From positions 1 to 64,000 of the forward strand of contig JAPYMA010001917.1 of the NCBI GenBank assembly GCA_035041965.1: DNA of 64,000 nt, in the 5' to 3' direction. Position 1 is the first letter of the stretch. Each line of letters begins with the position of its first letter. Of the stretch, positions 37,688 to 48,300 are shown in pieces. Under the pieces are notes generated by a model. The model made no database searches, was not told where the DNA came from, and saw only the letters and a list, made by a program, of their open reading frames with translations. Made by a program: the position numbers and the translations under genes. The stretch comes from Anisakis pegreffii. Its lineage: Eukaryota > Nematoda > Chromadorea > Rhabditida > Anisakidae.

Positions 37688-40600
37688 ATCTAGCAGAGCA
37701 TCATAAGGACAATGCTAATCACAGATCAATTACCATGCGAATGCTTCATCAATCACTAATGATATCTGAACTATCCTATCAACAACTATTGCTTTCACAT
37801 AATCTATCTTCTAATTAATCCATGTTGAAAGGCAATCAGTTATTTCAATGGCCCGGTAAACTATTGTCAATGTTGTGTCCTTCGTTATTTATTCGCAGTG
37901 CACATCTGTCTGAAATGATAACCTTCTGTTGACATTAAATAATTCTTAGCATAAAGCAAGTTTTCAATGAACTCCATCCAAATGAGTGAATCGCGAGATG
38001 AAAAACAAAAAATTTAAGCTTAGAAATATACTCCACTGAACGGCTATTTTATCTCAACAAATATCCGCACTTTTCTACTGTACATTCATTCTTGTGTGGC
38101 AGCTGTTCAAGAATAGATTCATGGCAGTATGATTCATACAACAAATGTGCACAATCATATCACAATCTTCAGCCGCAACCATCACAAACACGATGAAATC
38201 TTCGAAGTGAAATTCAAAGAAATTTCCTCTCTCGAACAATTTACGTGAGACTAATGTCACAACATCTAACTTCATTCGAACACAATTCAATACATCTAAC
38301 TATGGGCATGAGTACAACGTTCTTTCCCAGTTCCATGAATGCAGCAGCAATAAAATTGGATACTCTATAAGCGAGACGCTTGAAACACAGTGTAAGAACT
38401 AAAATTCGCGATGAGTTGACTGTACATTCGCAATCAACAAATATAATTCCAGAAAGGTGCTAAGTGGCACAAGCGAGGAACAAACTGTCACCGCGAATCG
38501 TAAAAGCACACTTGAAAATATGAGTCAAAATGAATAATCAGTTCGGAATGGAGAAGAAACACGGCAATAGCTACGTTGTATCTTGTTGACAATTTTATCA
38601 GTGAATTAATACCAGAAATACGAATAGTGATAATAGCAAGGATTAGACGTCCATCTAGTTCATGTTTCTGCAATCGAGGTGTGTTGAGTAATCATGCGGT
38701 TTAGATGCATGAGCATCTTGCGCGACATTTGCATCTTTTGTTGCGCGACAAATATCGACGAATTGAAATCGCTATCTTCATTAATAACGGCACACTGAAA
38801 CTCTCAGTCACCTTACCGCCTCGTAGCAATAAACAATACCGATAAATAGCAACACATTAAGATAAATAGCGACGAACAACGACAACGAACTGTAAGTAGA
38901 ACAGTTGTTTCGTGTCATTCGCAGATGAACCAAAATGCATCAAAATTGTTCCAGATTTGTGGTTTCATCAAATATTTGAACAAAATATTGGTAAGTGGTA
39001 ATAATTAAACCATAGACAGTTGCACGAATACTTACATGATATTACAGCTAAGCAGAATCATATTTAGCAACTTTATCGACGGAGCATAATAGCAGTTCAG
39101 ATCGATCTGTGAGAATATCACCATCGCAAGAAGTGAACTGAATTCAAATTCGAATGATGTATATTTTAGATGCATAAATTCGAATGATGTATAAACAATA
39201 TTCGAAACATTTCTTAATCCAATCCAAGTATATGTTCAAACTAGAATCTCGTCCTTCTTAATCATTATTATGCTATTACTATTAATACTATCAATACTAT
39301 TACTATTAATACTATTAGTCATGAAGATCCTTATCTCGAAGGCTCTGATAAGTCAACCGAATGAGGTTCCTCAAGAATTCAATTCATTCGTTGGAAATGA
39401 ATTTTTTAGACAATGACATTCCGATCACTTATATAAAATATAATCTCTGATTTCGGTGCATAAATAACATAATGCTGTCGAATAGGTCAATAAATGAACA
39501 ATACGAAAGTGAATGGACGAATAAATAAATATCCTCGTGTGCATATGATCTAACAAGTGTGGGACATACTGGCATTCAAGTGACCATTGGTTGCAGATTA
39601 CTGTAGTCCGAGTGATTATTTGAGGAGAAATTGGTTATCATAATGAAGAAGAGTGAATGAGTTGAAACAAGTTATGCCATCGGTTTATGAGATTCATTGT
39701 GGCATGCCGTTTCTGTTATTCGTTCACGTTTTTTGATATTCTTTCTCATTAATCCATTTTGTTGATATTGAGTAGGGTCAGATGATACCACTACGATCCA
39801 GTACATTGAGCCGCTGTAATTCGGAGGCTTGCGATGATCGAAACGAGTGAACGCACAATCAGACACCACCGTAATTTGGAGTGGCTGGATGATCGCGGCG
39901 AGTGAACGGAGAATGTCATTGATTTGAGGAGTGACTGGTTCGTAGATGGGGCGAGTGATGGGTTGATTAGTTGTTGTGCTCTAGTAGCTTGGGGTGGAGC
40001 TAGTTATGTTGTCCTGGTGGATAGAAAGTTTAGTGGTGGTCTTGGGATGCAAATATTCGTATGCTTGGTGGTCCTAGTGGCGTGTAGTGTGTGGTGAAAG
40101 AAGATTATTATGAAGTAGTAGTTATCAATTAGTTTTTGCAGCGAATTTGGTTGGAATTTTACAATTTTTATGCAATGAGTTCGGTGAATCCAAAAGTTTG
40201 CGATGTGTGACGATTATCAGTGGAAATTCGGAAGATTTTGATCGGTATGTGCAGTGAGTTTGATGAATCGACGAATTTGTGAGCGCTTGATAAACATCGT
40301 AAATTTGGAACGCATTAATCAGACTGTACTACGTATTTGTGAGTTTGTTACGACGATTGGTAATTTGGAATTGGGTTATGTAGCGAGTTTGATTGGAGTT
40401 CTTACAGCGAGCTGGATTTGTGAAGTTCGTGACAGCTTCGTTAGCAATTTGTTAACTGTTCAAAGCGGAGTACCAGACTTGTCTTGTGAAGATGATGGGT
40501 TGTGGCACTGAAACATCCTCTTGCAATGCTCCATTTCCCAACAACTTGCTGACGAGAAGTAGAAAACGACAGTACTTTAGAGTTGTCACATTACGAGTAG

Positions 40601-41946
40601 TATGAAGTAGTTATGAAGTATTGGTGTGGTAGTGTTTAGTACAATATCATGAACACTATCATAAATACTATCATGATCACCTACAAACTATCATGAACAG
40701 TACAACCACGAAGAACTCGGATATTGCTTAGAACAGTTCGACCAAGCAAAGGCTCTTCAGCTGGTAGTAGTTTGCAGGAATAAACTGATTTAAGTGAATT
40801 AATAATAGCTTTTTATATTATAATAGATTTCTTCACAAATTAGCATCAAACGTTTGAGGGATTAGCAACTGTTTTCGTTCAAAATGTTGTCTACATTTGA
40901 GGAAATTAATTAGTATGCACCCACGCGATATAGCAGAATTACCTTGTCTCTATTACTGTGGTAAAACATCAGAAACGTCGATGTGTAATTGAAGATGTTT
41001 ATCATAATGAAATGCTGAATGATGATTCCAGTGTAGAAGTGAAACAGTTTCAGCGAACGGTAACGACACCATGGAAGACGATCACCAACTTCATTCCGAT
41101 ACGAATAGCGTTGGAAATCAAGAAATAAACAGAAAAGAAAATCACTCCAATAAAATGCCCTTTGACATTCACTGTACCTGTACCCTCTCAAAAAAACTAC
41201 ATTCACTTGAATAATTATAAAGTTGTTTTCACAGCGTGCATAAATGGAACGAAACTTTCGCGTTTACGGAATAAACTTTGAGCATGATCACACTGCAAAT
41301 GGGAGTGAAAAATCATAGAAATAAACTTGAAGAAATTTACTGCAAAATTTTTCTATAGTTTCCGTTTCATCTCTTCTCAAGTCAGTTTGCATCCGCCGTT
41401 GTAACTTTATTGTTAGTGTTGCATTGACGTCATTTTGTAATGCACTTTCAAAACGATTTTTCCTAAATCTTCAGCAGAACATTCGTGTATTGGTAAAGTT
41501 CATGAATGCATTCAGTGCAATTTCGCTTTGAAATTGTGATAAAATATTTATATGCAAGCATTCATCCACTAATCCGTTACAATTACATCGCAATAAAATA
41601 ATCAGATATCACTCTCTACAACCTAGCAATCGATTCGACAATCTTTGCAATACCTTTAAGAAATTGTAATCGAACAACCAATCATGTCCATCTTAGAGTA
41701 TTAAAAAAACGAAAATGATATTCAGCATATGATATTCGCATGCATGAAACAATAACGATAATAATCGCAGTTAATGAGGTAAAATCAAACACAATTTCAT
41801 TTCTCAATGATGACCATCGAGAATACAATAATGAATGATGTGCGCTAATATGAAATTGACTAATACAATCGGGTATATTCATAGAGCGATCCCCGGCTTT
41901 TACTGACCAATGAACACGAAACTGACCATTACTCATAATTTCTTTC
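37688..41946. other. Intergenic with small direct repeats
   Basis: No supported gene. At 39816-39858 and 39872-39914 a 43-bp phrase with GTAATT-GGAG, GGATGATCG-like text and GAGTGAACG is repeated. At about 39266-39320 and 40640-40700 there are short ACTATTA / ACTATCAT microrepeats. A plus-strand frame at 40254-40511 is repeat-like and not accepted as a gene. Confidence 0.45.
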
Positions 41947-42522
41947 ATTCCAGAGTTTTTTTCACATCTTTCCACTGCTTTCCTCGGTTATTCTGAAGAA
42001 GAATACTATTTTAAAACATGGACGTTCTGAAGGCGGCACAGCCAATATCACTATCCGCATAAGACCTTTAACTTCTCGGGTCATCCGACTAAAAACGAAA
42101 CCCAATCTTAATTAATTCCAACCATAGACATTCCAAACGTATTTATGATCCTATTATTTCATTCAGCTATTCACATAATACAGAATCACTTCTCGGATAT
42201 TTACTTCAACTACCTTATCAAACTCGTTAAAGATCTGGCAATTACCTCTGACGCTGGCAAAATAAATTGTGCTCTCCTTACATAATTTAATTCGAGTAAA
42301 ATTTTTAACATTTGTTTGGAACACAGGCTGACTCTTTGTTGACACTGAATGAGGGACACTTCTAAAAAGATGGAAAGGACTAACCATATCCCAGTAGAAG
42401 TCCGTTCCACGATTCAGCACTAGATCGAACGTGAATGCACCGACAACGGCGGCAAGGAACAGTGTTGAGAAACGTCTCGTTACATTTCGGTACAATGCTG
42501 AAGTCATTCCACTTAAGGCCAT
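41947..42522 (-). CDS. UQCR10: Cytochrome bc1 complex subunit 9 (UQCR10/QCR9)
   Basis: Two exons: 42522-42385 (46 codons, ending at ATG|GTTAGT) and 41994-41947 (15 codons plus TGA, after TTCTTCAG). The protein is 61 residues, close to the usual 60-odd for this subunit. Family features are a basic N-terminus (YRNVTRRFSTLF), one membrane span (LAAVVGAFTFDLVL), the NRGTDFYWD segment corresponding to FDQGAD in vertebrates, and a C-terminal GKQWKDVKK corresponding to GKLWKHIKH. It is a one-helix structural subunit of mitochondrial complex III beside the Rieske protein and cytochrome c1. The intron is 390 bp. The larger 145-codon frame here reads past the donor and is wrong at both ends. Confidence 0.85.
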
Positions 42523-43079
42523 TTTAATTTCGTTTGTTTGCTCTGTTACGTGGCAAAACTCTGAAATAAACGATGTGTTTAACATCGAGACCAGCAGCAT
42601 TCTAAAAGTCTTAATTAACGAATATTATCTAATTTACTCGAATAATCGAGCGGTTTCCCGATTCAGCAGTTAGTCGAATTGAATACAACAATTATGAATC
42701 CAATTATACCGGACTTCAACTGCATGCCAACCCCGTTCCTACTAAAATTCGAGGGTGTGAAATTGCCGGGTCAAACCGAAAATCGTCGGATCGGATCGAC
42801 ATTTGCCGGGCTGGACAGGGACAGAGTAGAAATAAAATAAATGCTGTGTAAAAATGACGGTTGCGGTAAACCTCGGTTCGGGCTCGCTTATTCCACTCCC
42901 CTTAAAATTTCTGGCCTGCACGGACTGTAATACCTTACTTATTCAGCAAACCTATCACTTATACAACCTAAATCTTTTTAGCCGAAATCCTGACATAGAA
43001 ATAAACAAAAACATGAACCGAAAACGTTGATCAGCTATCCTCCATGTGAGCTAAGGAAAAGTTCAGTGGAAAAGCAATC
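42523..43079. other. Divergent spacer between UQCR10 and the next plus-strand unit
   Basis: Head-to-head spacer. At about 42750-42910 a locally GC-rich block carries GCCGGG, CGGATCGGATCG and TTCGGGCTCG words, similar in style to the GGTTCGGG words near 5.7 kb. It could hold promoter elements for UQCR10; no specific motif is recognised. Confidence 0.4.
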
Positions 43080-43479
43080 GTGTCGATTCCGACTTCTAAT
43101 ACAACAAATATCTCGGAACGTAACGAATTTCTGATAGAGGTTACTTCTTTTGCTGACACTTTCAATTGGCAAGTAACTCCTATTCTTATAAATCAGGACT
43201 GGCTGAGCGATGATATCAGTCCCAGTTCTTCATCTGCTTCTGAGCGCAGGTACACTAGAAAAAAGATATGCAACTAAAGTCGAGTTTTGGTCAGTGAAAT
43301 CAAAATTTTTTGCTCTCGGAGAACTTGTTCATGAAGGTTTTCCCTTCCAGATTCACACTTTTCACGGCCATTCACGTAACACAAACGGGTCAAGAGACAC
43401 ATTTGCATGTCGTTTTACCACAAAAAAACGCACATGTCTAGATTTATACGTCTCGGATATTCGACGTATTCAGTTGTAA
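43080..43479 (+). pseudogene. Unknown coding-like block, frame broken
   Basis: The first part reads as protein in one frame (about 43068-43249, with NEFLIEVTSFADTFNWQVTP and ILINQDWLSDD) up to a CAG|GTACAC donor. The second part reads well in another frame (about 43281-43479, with KSKFFALGELVHEGFPFQIH and TCLDLYVSDIRRIQL, stop). A 30-nt intron would not restore the frame, so this looks like a frameshifted gene remnant, or a two-exon gene whose junction I have not found. The family is not recognised. Confidence 0.35.
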
Positions 43480-43906
43480 AAGAGAGCAAATGAGTTACGA
43501 AATGATAATGTCAAACCAATGGCTAACTGCCAAACCTAAAAGTCCATCTGCTGAGCCATTAATTTCTATGAATAAGGCGGATAAGGAATTGTGTTGAATA
43601 CATATAATCATTTCATTTGTTTGGTATTTTTAGTTATTCGATGCGTATATTAACGTTGTTTTTCGTTGCATTTTAGCTCTATCATTCATGCCCGAAAAAT
43701 GCGAGCAGGATGAGTGACTTTCTTTTGAGATGTTGTCGTTGTTAGAATGTAATGATTCGATCATTTTCGGTCAAAAATTTGTGCGTTTCATTAGCATTTG
43801 ATTCTTTGATTTAGTGCTTCGTTGACGGCGACGAATATTGTTGCATTTCGTATAAATTCTTATCGAAACGATGCCAAAGGAGTGATGGTGAATCGAAAAA
43901 AATTTC

Positions 43907-43908
43907 AG
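43907..43908 (+). promoter_or_regulatory. Probable trans-splice acceptor of rpl-21
   Basis: The sequence AAAAATTTCAG ends 5 nt before the start ATG at 43914, with no upstream coding exon. In nematodes this arrangement marks the spliced-leader acceptor of ribosomal protein messages. A 5'-UTR intron is the alternative. Confidence 0.6.
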
Positions 43909-43913
43909 GAAAT

Positions 43914-44744
43914 ATGGTGAATCCAAAGGGTATAAGGCGCGGTACGCGTTATATGTTCGCTCGTGACTTCCGTAAGCACGGAGTAGAGCCACTGTCAACA
44001 TTCTATCGAGTTTATAGACGCGGTGATATTGTTGATATCAAGGGCAATGGTGCATTCCAAAAGGGTATGCCATTCAAAGTCTATCACGGCCGGACTGGAC
44101 GTGTTTTCAACGTTACGAAACATGCAGTTGGTGTTGTTGTTAACAAACGTGTTCGGTTAGTTTTGTCATCACTCTTCGGATGTGCTTTTGTCCGGTCGCC
44201 ATTCATTTTCCTCACGAATCACCGTCTAAATTACCGAAATATACCCAACCACTGCCGTTTGCCATTTCATTACTATGTTTCTCTTGTTGCACTCAAATGC
44301 AGCAGTTCGAAATCTGGTGGCATTTTAAAACCATTACTATTTTCTTGTAATTTGCAGTAATCGTATCATATCGAAGCACCTGAATGTCCGAGTGGAGCAT
44401 ATCAGGCCGTCAAAGTGTCGTCAAGACTTTTTGAATCGAGTCAAAGAAAATGAGGCGAAAAAGAAGCATGCCAAGGAAACTGGTGAACGCGTGCCAATTG
44501 CACGTATGGTAAGTAGTAGCTTCAATTTTGACGGTCATTTGCCCCTTACCATTCCATTTCCCCTTACCACGTTATTTGATGTGTCACTGAAATAGATATA
44601 TTGTTCTATATGATATTGGTCATACGTAACGAAAGTGCTTATACTAACTTTCAGCCGAAAGAACCACGTAAAGCTCATTTGGTGAAGACGAAAGGAAATG
44701 AACCTAAATTGTTACGTCCTGTTCGTTTTGAAATTGTTGCGTGA
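43914..44744 (+). CDS. rpl-21: 60S ribosomal protein L21 (eL21)
   Basis: Three exons, 43914-44155, 44358-44508 and 44655-44744 (TGA), encode 160 residues, the usual animal length. The introns are 202 and 146 bp in phases 2 and 0. Hallmarks are the N-terminus [20 protein letters not shown], the core [17 protein letters not shown] and [17 protein letters not shown], the middle [15 protein letters not shown], and the C-terminal [15 protein letters not shown]. eL21 is a structural protein of the large ribosomal subunit near the central protuberance and 5S rRNA. The frame running past the exon 1 donor (to 44360) is intron read-through. Confidence 0.97.
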
Positions 44745-44855
44745 GAAGTGAATGATTGAATGGATGAAGATTGATTTGGAGAGGTGGTTATCTATTCGAT
44801 TTGTTGTTTTGTAATTTTATCGTTGTTATTGATGTTGCTTCGTTTTTGCAAACTG

Positions 44856-44861
44856 AATAAA
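44856..44861 (+). terminator. Poly(A) signal AATAAA of rpl-21
   Basis: Canonical hexamer about 110 nt downstream of the eL21 stop codon. Confidence 0.75.
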
Positions 44862-45370
44862 CCACAACACTCGTTGATTGTTTTATTGACGTTACATCTT
44901 CATTTGCATGCAAATATCATAAAATCATTTATGTAATAACTCATGAAATAACAATTAATTCAATCGTAATAGTCATTCAATCCATTTTTGATGCGCACTC
45001 ACTTCACTTGGTAACCTAATGACTGTTTTTATCACTTACCAATAAGTCTGAAATTGGTATTAATTAGACATCAAAAACAGCTGTAAGAAATGGCTTAGTG
45101 TCATGCCCGTGGCATTATTTAATAGCCGAGCGGTTTGCATGTTCTCGGATTAAGTAAATTTTCGTTTGCGTCTCAATTGAGCATAATCCATATCATATCT
45201 GTCCAAATACATACCCAGTTTCACAAATGTTTTTAACAAAAATCAAGTGATTTTTTGAAGATAAATGATTATCTGTGATAAAAGCATCTACTTCAAGTTG
45301 TAGTTCTCGTCATGCTCGTCATTAAATTCATAGAAGTCATTAAAACCTATTGTTTTTACAGAGTATCTCA
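44862..45370. other. Tail-to-tail spacer
   Basis: Lies between the eL21 3' end (plus) and the 3' end of the module-repeat gene (minus). AT-rich, with nothing recognised. Confidence 0.5.
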
Positions 45371-48300
45371 TTAGAATTTGCTTCTTAGTAATGGTTCAGG
45401 AGGAGTAACACCAACTGGTTCGAAACATTGCTTTTGCTTGAATATCTCGTCGTTGTTGAGTCCGGCAAGGGTCTGCAAAACAAGTGTTCATTCTTTGAGC
45501 TCATCTACACGCTAGTTCGCGCAATCGAAGAGTTTCAACTTTGGTCTTATTTTACGTCCTTAAGTATACTTCAGTGGAATACGAACCTGATAATTAGGAT
45601 CATATGTCCCCGCAATAGCTTTACCAGGTGGTGGTTTAAAATCTGGTGGCCTTGGCCCGGCATTCTTCACTTTAAATATATCGTTGTTGTTGAGGCCAGC
45701 GAGTGTCTGAAAATTATATCAACGTTGAGCACGATGATATGGCTGATAGTGGGGTGCCGAACTCGAAGATATGAATGCATTTTTCTTTCGTCCCTCGCAT
45801 CGTTACCTTTCCAGAAATAGCTTCAACTACACAAGCAGCCTGTACATTGTAACTTATTCAGCCTTGGTTGTATTTTTATGGTCTTCAACTACCGGATCCG
45901 AGTCTTCACGGACCTAATGTTGTCGGTATCATAATCAGTGATACAATTACAGAGCAACCTCAAAGAAAAAAATAACCTGATAATTTGGATCGAACGTCCC
46001 CACCATTCCCCCAACACGAGGTGCTTTTGGTGCATTTTCGGCGGGGATGTCTTTCTTTTTAAATATCGCGTCATTATCCAAACCAACTAATGTCTGCAAT
46101 CAACCCATCGTCTTTTGGTATCAACTTTGAAAAAAAAAACTGCGAAGAACTTCGAAACATCCACAGTAATAATTTTCACAGCTGGTGCCTTTGGTCCTAA
46201 ACTTTCTGGTGGTGCTTTTTGCTTTAATACATCACCATTGTCCAAACTAGCGAGTGTCATTAGTTATTACTTCCAGTTTGTGGAAATCAGTCAAATATTC
46301 ATACTGAACTACTACCAGCGATCAAAAAATGGAAATATTGGATATGATTAAGCCCATAGACATAGCCGAAGGGGGACGCAGTGAGCTTGCCCCCCCCCCC
46401 TCCAGGCTATTCCCTCTGGAAAAAGTCTGGCTCTATCGAGCTAATCGACACATAGCGAACGGAAAGTGTGAATATCATTGTTGTTGATATTATTACCGAT
46501 GTTTTCATTATCATCGTTCTTAATATTAAGTAGTAACCTGATAATTTGGATCGAACGTCCCCACCATTCCCCCAACACGAGGTGCTTTTGGTACATTTTC
46601 GGCGGGGATGTCTTTCTTTTTAAATATCGCGTCATTATCCAAACCAACTAATGTCTGCAATCAACCCATCGTCTTTTGGTATCAAATTTGAAAAAAAAAA
46701 CTGCGAAGAACTTCGAAACATCCACAGTAATAATTTTCACAGCTGCTGCTCTTGGTCCTAAACTTTCTGGTGGTACTTTCTGTTTGAATATATCATTGTC
46801 CAAACCGGCGAGTGTCTGTAGTTATCACTTCCAGTTTGTGAATATCAGTCAAACATTCGTACAGAACTACAAAAAATTCTGGCTATGTCGAGCTGATCGA
46901 CACGTACTGAACGGAAACTGTGAACATACTATTACCGATGTCTTCATTATCATCCTTCTTAATATGAAGTAGTAACCTGATAATTTGGATCGAACGTCCC
47001 CACCATTCCCCCAACACGAGGTGCTTTTGGTGCCTTTTCGGCGGGGATGTCTTTCTTTTTAAATATCGCGTCATTATCCAAACCAACCAGCGTCTGCAAT
47101 TAACCCAAGTACTTTTGGTACCAAATTTGGAAAAAAACGTGAAAAACTTCGAAACATGCAGTAATAATTTTCACAGCTGCTGCTCTTGGTCCTAAATTTT
47201 CTGGTGGTGCTTTCTGTTTGAACATATTATCGTCCAAACCAGCGATTATCATTAGTTATCACTTCTAGTTTGTGAATATCAGTCAAACATTCATATCAGT
47301 CAAACATTGAAATACTACCAATGATCGAAAAATACAAATATCGGATATGATTAAGCTCACAGACATAGCCGAAGGGGGACGCAGTGAGCTTTCCCTCCCC
47401 CGGTTATTCCATCTGTGGAGTGGAAGAAACGGGAAAAACAAGAGGGAGTGCGAGGTGAAACGAATGGAGAAGGGAGAACGAAGTGGAAAACAGAAAAGGG
47501 GAAAGGACAAATGATGGGAAGAAGAGAGGAAGAACGAACGCAAAAAAAAATTCATCCCAAAATTCGGTGTTTTTTGGAATGAGACCATTTTGCGTTTCGT
47601 AACTGGAAAACAGTCTGGTTATGTGGAGCTGATCGACACATAGCGAACGGAAATTGTGAACATCATTGTTGTTGATACTATTAGCGATGTCTTCATTATC
47701 ATCGTTCTTAATATTAAGTAATAACCTGATAATTCGGATCGAACGTTCCCACCATTCCCCCAACACGAGGTGCTTTTGGTGCCTTATCGGCGGGCATGTC
47801 CTTCTTCTGAAATAACGCATCATTATCCAAACCAACCAAACCAATGTCTGCAATCAACCCATCTTCTTTTGCTACCAAATTTGGAAGAGAAACTGTGAAG
47901 AACTTCGAAACACCCACAACAATAATTTTTTCTGCTGTAGCATAGTCGTCAAAAACTCTTTAATGCCACAAGATCATACTTTGTGAACAAGCAGCAAATT
48001 CCTGTTCAATACCACAACTTAGCAGTTATGTTCTTACTTAGCAGTTCTTTCTCAGTTATGTTCGTTTTGTTCTTAATTCTTATTATCCTGATTGGTGATT
48101 TGAGTTCATTATTGGTTACAGTGAACAACAGCGGTTTATCATTTCACAAACTTCTGAAGGTGTTCATGCGTCGGTAGTACAATTCTCATGAGATACTATA
48201 AATGCTGTTGTTTTAAAGTTGATCGTGATAATTCCGATCAAAAGTTGCTGTAGTGCCCACGCTGTTTGCCTGATTGGCTGCCCAATCGATGCTTTACGTT

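Larger units (their letters stand above)
45976..47850 (-). repeat. Tandem exon-duplication array
   Basis: Near-identical module exons lie at 45977-46093, 46538-46654 and 46977-47093 (117 bp each, 39 codons), with a fourth, more diverged copy at 47726-47847. Start-to-start offsets are 561, 439 and 749 bp. Introns are duplicated too, including the text around TAATTTGGATCGAACGTCCC and AACTGCGAAGAACTTCGAAA. Copies differ at few sites (for example AENAPK, AENVPK, AEKAPK), so the duplications are recent. Confidence 0.9.

Noticed and set aside
40254..40511. 85-codon plus-strand frame
   Set aside because: Built from loosely repeated G/T-rich phrases; no family signal.
42163..42600. 145-codon minus-strand frame as a gene
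   Set aside because: Only its middle (42522-42385) is the UQCR10 first exon; the rest is upstream sequence and intron read-through.
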